Part shown: positions 56,516 to 64,000 of the stretch, piece after piece
How the letters are laid out: each line of letters opens with the position of its first letter
Numbering within the stretch: position 1 is the first letter of the stretch
Assembly: GCA_036852015.1 (NCBI GenBank)
Contig: JAANDG010000616.1
Span: 1-64,000, forward strand
Reading direction: 5' to 3'
DNA length: 64,000 nucleotides
From: Pelodera strongyloides
Taxonomy: Eukaryota > Nematoda > Chromadorea > Rhabditida > Rhabditidae
The notes under the pieces: generated by a model
Database searches by the model: none
What the model was told of the DNA's origin: nothing
What the model saw: the letters and a program-made list of their open reading frames with translations, nothing else
Program-made: the position numbers and the translations under genes

Positions 56516-59500
56516 AGAGTGAGAGATAGGGAGAGAGAGGGAGAGTGGCAGAGAGACAGAGGAGGAGAGAGAGAGAGTATTAAGGACGATAACAACAATA
56601 CCTGATATAAAACGCGAATTTCCAGAATTTCCGCTCGCTGGCGAAATCGGTATAGGCTCGAGGTCCTTGCTGGGTCCTAAAACAGTAATCCAAACTTGAA
56701 TAAAAATTCGAAGATAACGCTGGACCTAGGATTCAAAAGCGTTCATAAAAGTGACCTAGGATTCAAAAGTACGGAAACAAGTCTTGTAAGTAATCGGAAG
56801 CAACTATGCTTGTGACATTCCGTGAATATCCAGAAACGTCACAGAAAAGCCTCTAATAAACAAATAGGTAAGGATCGCCCCGCTCAAGTTACATCTCAAT
56901 GTGGAGCTGCGTAATACTCTAATTGTAAGCAACATTTCTAATTTTTATAACAAAAAATAAACGCTGAAATTCCCACCAATCACTGGTCCATCAAAATTCA
57001 ATGGGACGAGGAGATCGTCAGAGCGGCGACCGCCTGAAAATAAGGAAAAATAAATAAAAATTTAAAGACTTACACAATCAGGAGATTTGGTTGATCGATG
57101 TCTATAATCAGTCTGTGTCTGTCAGTAACGACAAAACCTTCATGTTGGCTTTCTCCCTTTTTGTAGTTAGTAATCATATGATAATGATACCTAAAACAAG
57201 TGATCTAACATGGGCGATGGTATAAGTTTAAAGTTTAAAAGACTCTGTAGGAATTTTGCATTGTTCCCTTCTTTTCAGAAACGATTCAGCGAAAGAAAGG
57301 ATCTTTGCAGTTAGTTAGAGCTGAACCACTTTCTTTGAAGGTCTGCTATCAGCAACTAATGGGATGCACGCACTGTTCAAGCAAACAAGGTAAGAAAGAC
57401 TAACTTTTTGTTGTTGAAAATGGGGGAGAATGTGTTTTACTTCCCAAGTTAGGAATGTCCACAAGCCGGGGGTCGACAGCTGAAGAAGTTGGAATTTTTA
57501 GGTAAAATGTAGAGACAATTAATCAGGGTTTATCTTGGTTATTAGGAATGGGACTTGCTGGGTAACAGGGATAGATGTAACACAGGGGGTAACATACGGT
57601 AGCGCTTTAGTGTGAAACCATTGGGAATCGAAAATTTGTATTGTCAATTGCTAACGGCTAATGCCCAAGAAGATATTTGTGGGGTTTCCAAGTATCCCAA
57701 AAATTCGGCGTGACTCTGTCAATAATACCGTATTTCTGCACGAAACTTGTATATATGCATAATTTCAAAAAAAAAATATTCTCGTCTAGTTCCAAACTAC
57801 TGTAAATTTGTCACCATACTTGGAAACCCCATTACTTTTTTGGAGGAGGGTCGGTAAGAAATTTCGTTTATGTTAGTGTAAGGGGGAAGTATTACTTGTG
57901 GTTGGTAGGGTTGTTCCGCTTGTTGTTGGTTTGGAAGTGGGTTTAGTTATCTCAAGATCGCCTAGTTCCATTGATTTGCGCAGAATATCTAAATGTAACG
58001 GTTAGAAAATAATCACTTTATAAATTTTGGTTGCAAACGAAAAATTGGGGTTTCGGTCGAGCGGGGATCGAACCCGCATCTTCAGCTATCCGGGCCAATG
58101 CATTTACCATTATGCTACCGGCACCCACCACCACCACCAACGATTGTTCGCAAAGCGAGTTAAGGTCCGCAATAATCACTTATCGGTCTTTCGTCGATTG
58201 GAATATCGAGTTTATTAATTGCTTTGGTTGGACATTTCACACTTATTATTATACTAATGGTATACGTATACTGTTAGTTTGGAATGAATTTTAGTATTTT
58301 GCCATAAGTTAAGCTGAAGCATAGACATCGATTATTGTTCCTTTATGGAGGTTTCAGCAACAAAAGTTTCAAGAATAATCTTGCTCTAATGTGTTAGGTG
58401 GAGAAAAAAATTAAAACATGAGTCTCTGGGCCCACTATGCTAGTTACAGTAGCCAGTAACTTATTGGTTCGAAATTACTGGGGACTAGTATCACAAAACA
58501 AAAACGTGGGGTATAAGTGTACCGTACTCGTACTTTCTCTTTTGGTACTGGAGATGGAGGTTACGGTAGTTGTAGTTGTAGTCGAAGTTGGAGTGTTAGT
58601 AATTGATGAGGTTTTCAACGTTGATAACATCCGCGAAGAAGTAGACGTATGGTTAACGGAGGATCGAGGGTTAGTCGGAGAAGCTTAAACAAAGGATGGA
58701 TGTTGAAAAAACTAACCTATAAAACAGCAAATGGTGATTACGGTAAGAAAGTATGACATGGTTAGGTCCTGAGTCATGGGTTATGTGTTATGCGCGGCAC
58801 AACGACGTTCGGAGGAGAGACAGGATATAGCACAAATTTATTCTCGAGTTAGAACACTGTACATAACATGAGCTTGCCATAAGTATAAGTAATAGGTTTA
58901 GACCTACTAATAATAATGGTTTATTGGTTAACAATCAATAAAAAGGAGTAAGTTTAATTTCGAATTCCAACCACAAAAAGGAGTGCAATTAGGAACTTAC
59001 GTTCTGTGCTTCTGGCTGCTCTCACTGAGGTTGGTGAAATACTTTGATGTGATTGCTTCGGAATCTCATCGTCGATAGATTTTGTGCCTTAAAGGGACAG
59101 GCCCATCAAAATAAACCTATATTTACGATACTTTAATAATGACTATCAAGCAATTTTTATTTCACTATATACAAACTAAATTTCACCATTATTCGCCCTG
59201 GAAAACTTTTTTCCACATTAAAACGGTTTAAGAAATTAAATTTTTTTTTTAATAAATGAAGGACATACAAAAGCCCGTGCACTGATGAGATTTTTACGTT
59301 TTGTTAGCTATTTTTGTTCTGCGAAGTAAAATAAAATAAATGATGTATAGGTTTCACACATGATTTCATCTCATTTAGTTACGTATTTATATCCTTCTGC
59401 TCACTCAGACTATAGACCTTTATGTTATCGTTAATCGAGCCGTATCCTCGGTTTAATCACTTGAGCGAAACATTCTAATAATTAAGATAATAATTAAATC

Positions 59501-59722
59501 AATAAGGATCACCTGTTTGTGTGAATAATAGACATAGGAGAATTAAATAAACATTCATCAGTTCTGTTGGGGACCACGGCAGAAACTGTAGAATACAGAA
59601 TGACGGTGAGGTGTTCCTTATGAGAGAGAGAGGGAGAGGGTAGAGAAAGAAAGAGGGAGGGAGAGAGATAGAGAACATATGAGAGAGAGAGAGAAGTTTG
59701 GGAGACATACACAGAGAGAGTT

Positions 59723-59762
<40 letters not shown>

Positions 59763-59918
59763 TGAGAAGGACCAGAAGCTTGTTTGAATAGAAATTTGTT
59801 TGAAGTTGTGCTTACTGTTTCGTTTTGAAAAGGCTGAGAGGCAATGATTGGACCAATCGATGACACCTATTGATAAACAGTGAAAAGAAATGACTAAACA
59901 CTTGATGTTAACACGCAT
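55277..59918 (-). CDS. Secreted Thr/Ser-rich protein with Ly-6/three-finger-like (ET-module-like) domain
   Basis: Nine exons on the minus strand: 59918-59816, 59087-59001, 58683-58534, 57033-56977, 56676-56602, 56442-56386, 56229-56075, 55783-55682, 55360-55277. Phases match at all eight junctions, giving 289 residues. Residues 1-20 look like a signal peptide (MRVNIK then CLVISFHCLSIGVI). Residues about 45-115 are rich in Thr and Ser, with a run of Thr and Asn-x-Thr sites, as in mucin-like linkers. A Gly/Pro-rich stretch follows. The C-terminal domain starts ECYSGF and has ten cysteines ending CCC...KCN, the closing pattern of Ly-6 and nematode ET-module domains. A last amphipathic segment (IIEAGLEKIKDGAKFIDKIL) follows and is not a GPI tail. 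The function is unknown. The first two exons are less certain than the last seven. Confidence 0.8.
55537..55595. repeat. (TA)n microsatellite
   Basis: Near-pure TA dinucleotides in the last intron of the Ly-6-like gene. Confidence 0.95.
56483..56580. repeat. (GA)n tract
   Basis: Interrupted GA repeats within an intron of the Ly-6-like gene, between the exons at 56,386 and 56,602. Confidence 0.85.
57680..57831. mobile_element. MITE family 4 copy in intron of Ly-6-like gene
   Basis: TGGGGTTTCCAAGTAT and ATACTTGGAAACCCCA are exact inverse ends. The interior shares ACCGTATTTCTGCACGAAAC with the 47,555 copy, and the centre has diverged. Confidence 0.88.
58053..58130 (-). ncRNA. tRNA-like relic
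   Basis: On the minus strand TAGCATAATGGTAAATGC fits an A box with its D stem, and GCGGGTTCGATCCCCGC is a perfect T arm with B box. The acceptor stem pairs poorly and position 33 is not T, so it is probably a tRNA pseudogene or tRNA-derived repeat. It lies in an intron of the Ly-6-like gene. Confidence 0.5.
59600..59762. repeat. (GA)n tract in intron 1 of Ly-6-like gene
   Basis: Interrupted and then pure GA repeats, ending about 55 nt from the first exon's donor. Confidence 0.9.
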
Positions 59919-61428
59919 TGACAGAAAGGAACACGAGATGACACATGAGTGAGCGAGAAGGGCGCGGCGAGTGCGCGGGAAATGTGGAGAGATAAAAGGG
60001 AGAGAGGGAGAGGGAGAGAGAGAGAAAGGAGAGAGAGAGAGAGAGAGAGCACAAATTAGAATGCTGATTGATTAACATTTATGAAAGAATGATTCAGAGA
60101 TGACCAAAATATATTATCCGAGAGGGCACATGACTTCGTGAGCGTGAGTTTTAATAGAAAAAGTCGCTTGACGAACCGTCTCTTCCTGTTACTCTCTATC
60201 GTTTCCCTCTTTCTTGGTCTCTCCTCTCTCTCTCTCTCTCTCTCTCAGTCTCTGACTTCTGTGTGTCATATATAACAATTATAACTGCATTTCATATTTG
60301 TAATGCATTCTTTTTGTGTATATACAATGGCTTTCAGCTACAATGGTTACAAAGCATTTCCATATTGGAAAGACGTGCCCGAACGAAGAGAAAAAAAACT
60401 TTATTAAGCACCAACAAAAACAGAGGCTCAACATGTCAAATTAAAAAAAAAATGAAAGCAAGCGTGATAATGATGACATGATATCCCACCATGGTCACCA
60501 TGATAACAGCCCACCATGGTCACCATGATAACAGCCCACCATGGTCACCATGATAACAGCCCACCATGGTCACCATGATAACAGCCCACCATGCCCGTCC
60601 AGAAGGACGATGGTATTATGTACAAGTCCAAGTGTCTTGTTCAAGTCCAAGTGTCAATTCTCTGTGCAATCTACCTGGACTGCTTGCGCAAAATGAAAGA
60701 CAACTTCCATAAACAGGAAATATTTCGATGTCCTAACGCTTCAAAACAATGTGCCATACCGCTTTGAATGTAAACACTTCTGACCGGAAAATGATGTCCC
60801 ATAACTTGTCAAATTGTCCCCTATCGAGTTTTCTGGAATTTTCGCTGTTATTAGTTAGCTTGACGTCGTCGGATGAATAACGTAGTGTTTTATAGTGTTG
60901 TATTGCCTCTCTAGTGTTGTATCTCAAAAGTTTTCAATGAACTTCAACTTTATATCGTATGAAAAGGCAGTGTGCGCGTAATGTTTATTTCATTTCAATA
61001 CAATATAACATTCGGGCATATGTAGAAGAAGGAAAGAGCAGAGATGATGTGGTCCGTGATCTCGGGCGGGATCGATACTTTACGTATAGCTCAACAGTCT
61101 TGCAGCTTGCTAATTGAGCCAATGCAGCACTCTTATAACTCCGTACGTGAGCACAACTTCCACCGTGGGGGAGATAGTGGTCTTCCTTGGAGATAGGCAT
61201 TTAGTTATCCGAGACGATACTGAAAAATCCGAGACGATACGACTATAGCGTATAGCGTCGAACACAGCGCTCTACCGCTTTAGCCATCTGTACCTCTGTG
61301 GAACCACCAAATAAAACTCACCTTGTTACCGCCACAAATCTCATGGGATAAATCATTCCCGAATGAACACCGCGTTGTTCTTTTGTTAACAAAACAACAC
61401 GCAAGTTTTAGTGACTGTCATCTTTCAG
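59919..61428. other. Intergenic region upstream of Ly-6-like gene
   Basis: No gene seen. It contains GA tracts near 60,000-60,050, a CT tract near 60,220, the 25-bp tandem repeat at 60,485, a partial CACGTGG-type MITE end near 60,745-60,770 and tRNA-like words near 61,050-61,110 and 61,240-61,300 (minus strand). Confidence 0.5.
60485..60593. repeat. 25-bp tandem repeat, four units plus a partial one
   Basis: CCCACCATGGTCACCATGAT followed by AACAG is repeated four times without change and a fifth unit breaks off after CCCACCATG. Each unit contains the inverted pair CCATGGT...ACCATG. Confidence 0.95.
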
Positions 61429-61537
61429 TTCGGCCTGTGCCAAGATCTTCAATATGTATCCAAAGGGCAGAATCGCTGCCGGATCCGATGCTGACATTGT
61501 AATTTGGAATCCGAACACCGAGAAGGTGATATCCAAG
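61429..61537 (+). CDS. Single exon of a dihydropyrimidinase/CRMP-family protein (partial)
   Basis: Acceptor CTTTCAG and donor AAG|GTGAGG bound 109 nt reading (phase 1) 36 residues that contain [20 protein letters not shown] and VIWNPN. This is the conserved C-terminal part of dihydropyrimidinases and CRMPs, after the last catalytic residues. It is closer to the enzyme (GSDADIVIW) than I would expect from a CRMP, but this is not decisive. One residue is missing compared with the usual YPRKGRI. No other exon of the gene was found in the flanking kilobases, so either introns are long or this is an isolated fragment. Confidence 0.8.
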
Positions 61538-61698
61538 GTGAGGCGACCTCTATGTTCTATATTTTAAAACGATATGACACGTGTTTTGTGGAACACCTAC
61601 TTGACAATTGAATTGTCATGCATACACTACATAGAAACAAAGCGGCCAGTATACGGCAAAACGGCTATCATCGGACGGCTTCAAAATGAGCTAATTTC

Positions 61699-62263
61699 TA
61701 TGTTCCTATTTGGCAGGGTGTCGCCCGTCGAAACTGACATGGTGGCGTCCTTTCGGGCCCCCAAAGACAGAACCCTGGCGACAGGGAGCCAGGCTGCTTT
61801 GAAGAGGTAGCGTACTCTTGTCATACGGGCAACAGCTCTGTTCCTTCCTGACAGGGAGTTTCCCTCAAACACCTATATTGACAGGGAGTTTCCCTCAATG
61901 GCAGGCTGTCGCCCGCGTTAAAAAGTCCTATTCACCACAGTTCACAAATGGCAGGGAGTCTCCCTCAATTACCGTAACCTGTTGCCCGTATGACAAGAGT
62001 ACGCTACCTCTTCAAAGCAGCCTGGCTCCCTGTCGCCAGGGTTCTGTCTTTAGGGGCCCGAAAGGACGCCACCGTGTCAGTTTCGACGGGCGACACCCTG
62101 CCAAATAGGAACATAGACGTGTTACGGTAATTGAGGGAGACTCCCTGCCATTTATGAACTGTGGTGAATAGGACTTTTTAACGCGGGCGACAGCCTGCCA
62201 TTGAGGGAAACTCCCTGTCAATATAGGTGTTTGAGGGAAACTCCCTGTCAGGAAGGAACAGAG
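61699..62263. mobile_element. A-B-A'-B' inverted repeat element, 565 bp
   Basis: Block A (61,699-61,833) is the reverse complement of A' (61,980-62,114), and block B (61,834-61,979) of B' (62,121-62,263), with few mismatches. Small palindromic words such as GGGAGTTTCCCTC and GGGAGTCTCCCTC recur in B. No protein is encoded. Confidence 0.88.
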
Positions 62264-62820
62264 TTGGTGATAATACTTGTTCATTGGGATATTTAAGATC
62301 AAAAATATTGATACCTTGCAGGTGAAGGGTGAATTTTCAGCGACAAATACCACGATCTGTACAACGCGAAAATAAACCGAATAAGAATGTCGTCTTCTTT
62401 GAATAAAATACTTATTTTCCAAAAGTGTGTGCATTTTGTTGATGCTGTCATATTTGGATAACCCACAAATTGCAAGTGTAAACTAACAACACACATTTAT
62501 AGTGTGTAAGTACCGATTGTATTTTCATTTGGCTTGTTTTTTTATTCGTAAATTGTAAGAGAAAGACAATATGTATACAGTATACAATCTTTATATCATT
62601 TCGTATACATGAGTAATAGGCAGTTAGGTTTATGTGCAAAAAGAGAGAATGGAGAGAAGATAGTCGCGTTACGTTGTCGTATAATCCAATAGTTGAAGTT
62701 TTTTTGAAGAATCATGCGTTTTCAGCCAATCTTGTCACATTAAGAGATGAACCTGAAATAAATAAACATCCCAATCATGGATCATACAAGGCAATCATAG
62801 GCGATCCCTCGTGCTACGTT

Positions 62821-62992
62821 CTCAGGAGCGCAGCGCGGAAATACGCAACCGCGCCCGCGGAAAAGAGATGCCTTTTGACATGGGAAAAGCGGACACGCAG
62901 AAACGAGGTTTCTCTGGGTCTCGAATTTTTCAATAAAATTTGCAAACTCCTCCCGCGGACGCCGCTACGCATTTCCGCGCTGCGCGCCTGAG
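62821..62992. mobile_element. GC-rich TIR element
   Basis: CTCAGGAGCGCAGCGCGGAA at the left is matched by the reverse complement TTCCGCGCTGCGCGCCTGAG at the right, about 26 nt each, around an AT-richer centre. Confidence 0.75.
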
Positions 62993-63551
62993 GACCAGAG
63001 TAGCACGAACACGCAGGATGTCGAACAATTTGTAGTATGAAACTCGCCGCCTAGTGCTCACCGAAGTCCTAGCCCGAAGACACCCGCGTAGGCTGAGGCT
63101 AAGAGGGAGAGAGAGGGAGGGGGAGAGAGCGAGGGAGGAAGAGACGGAGAGGGAGGGAATTTGTCATCTGAACTCGTGGAGCCTCCTGAGCAGTAAATAG
63201 AAGAAAGAATTCCGTAGTAGTTCATGAGCCTAAATGGAGAGAAATAAGAGGCAAATTACGAGTTGCGGAGAAATTATTCATATGCAATTGCTTGCCATAT
63301 ATAATTAACAATTGATGGCGAACCTTGGCACGTGCGGAAAGCATCACTGCGTCACGGACGAAGAAGTCTTCGAAGACACGAGTGCTGACACGACTGCATC
63401 CATCCTTCCATACGGTGAGCCTCCTCACCTAAATCAGACAGGAGACAGAACCACATAGAGACTCTTAGTGGGTGCACTGCTACTATTATTCATCATTAGT
63501 CTTCTCAACAACTGGCACAAATTACAAAAAAGTTTCGAAGCGCCTCGTAGA

Positions 63552-64000
63552 CCCCATGTCGCGCTAGGCAGGTGACTGGCGCGGGACGAGCACACACTAC
63601 ACTAGAAGTGTGGAACTCGTATTCGGCAGGCGCCCCGCAGCAGCCATCTTCCCCTGCCTATCTAAACTAAACTAAATATCTCAACTAGAGTGCCACGCTG
63701 CCTTATGTAATTAATAATACACGTGATACCTCCCCCGCGTAGAATAAGTCACGTCATCGTACAATCATACTCAAATACGTAACACAAATGAAGTGAATCA
63801 AATTCCTATAATAGACATACCCCCCATGTCGCGCTAGGCAGGTGACTGGCGCGGGACGAGCACACACTACACTAGAAGTGTGGAACTCGTATTCGGCAGG
63901 CGCCCCGCAGCAGCCATCTGCCCCTGCCTATCTAAACTAAACTAAACTAAATATCTTAACTAGAGTGCCACGCTGCCTTATGTAATTAATAATACACGTG
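63552..64000. repeat. 270-bp direct repeat, second copy cut by window end
   Basis: CCCCATGTCGCGCTAGGCAG at 63,552 begins about 175 nt that recur from 63,822 with very few changes (one TAAAC insertion, a few substitutions). The spacing of 270 nt suggests a tandem array or the two long ends of an element continuing beyond the window. Confidence 0.85.

Larger units (their letters stand above)
61538..64000. other. Region with fold-back and direct repeats, no further exon recognised
   Basis: Downstream of the dihydropyrimidinase-like exon I see a CACGTG-type MITE end (61,565), the ABA'B' element, a TIR element at 62,821 and a 270-bp repeat. No continuation of the gene (the expected histidine-rich and C-terminal exons) is recognised before the window ends. 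Confidence 0.5.

Noticed and set aside
58437..58688. Plus-strand 83-codon frame rich in Val
   Set aside because: It is the antisense of the Thr/Ser-rich exon of the minus-strand Ly-6-like gene, whose phase fits both neighbours.
60485..60593. CRISPR-like regular repeat
   Set aside because: The 25-bp units are directly adjacent with no spacers, and the genome is eukaryotic.
62012..62434. 140-codon minus-strand frame and its plus-strand mirror at 61,818
   Set aside because: Both read through the inverted repeat blocks, so the two 'proteins' are mirror products of the fold-back.

Overview
The window is from an intron-rich nematode genome. Five multi-exon genes can be read in frame across splice junctions. 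Acceptors are mostly TTTTCAG or TTTCAG, exons are about 50-190 nt, one intron holds a degenerate run of the nematode telomere hexamer (TTAGGC, seen as GCCTAA), and the protein families fit a nematode. The species cannot be told from this. No rRNA, CRISPR or bacterial features are present. All exon models are by eye from splice sites, phase and protein similarity recalled from known families.

Layout: (1) 2.58-4.16 kb, minus strand: part of an unrecognised protein with a proline-rich region and a short CxxCxxC tail segment. (2) 4.2-11.7 kb: intergenic, full of small inverted-repeat elements. (3) 11.7-25.6 kb, plus strand: a complete or near-complete Na,K-ATPase alpha-like (P-type IIC, CATP-like) gene in at least 33 exons. 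It keeps the phosphorylated Asp, but the TGES, PEGL and TGDG motifs and several cation ligands are substituted. (4) 15,430-27,560 and 27,561-40,517 are tandem copies of one segment. The second copy holds ATPase exons 11-33. The first copy ends inside the MESH1 gene, leaving a MESH1 3' fragment at 27.1-27.6 kb. (5) 40.0-42.0 kb, minus strand: a complete MESH1 (HDDC3) (p)ppGpp/NADPH phosphohydrolase gene. (6) 45.5-53.8 kb, plus strand: a complete SLC35C2-like nucleotide-sugar transporter. (7) 55.3-59.9 kb, minus strand: a secreted Thr/Ser-rich protein with a C-terminal ten-cysteine Ly-6/three-finger-like domain. (8) 61.43-61.54 kb, plus strand: one exon of a dihydropyrimidinase/CRMP-family protein. 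(9) 61.7-64 kb: a large fold-back element and a 270-bp direct repeat running off the window end.

The genes are single eukaryotic transcription units and do not form an operon or pathway. ATPase and MESH1 are convergent, as are SLC35C2 and the Ly-6-like gene.

The most striking feature is the tandem copy. Across exons 11-33 I count about 67 silent differences, one replacement and one 1-nt insertion, while several introns are unrelated between the copies. That is the signature of two maintained sequences, such as two alleles placed in tandem by the assembly or two functional paralogues, and not of a dead truncated duplicate. The catalytic substitutions are shared where both copies cover them, suggesting an ATPase family member that does not work as an ordinary ion pump. 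Many short TIR elements (several families sharing TTAAAGCG-type ends) sit in introns and intergenic DNA.
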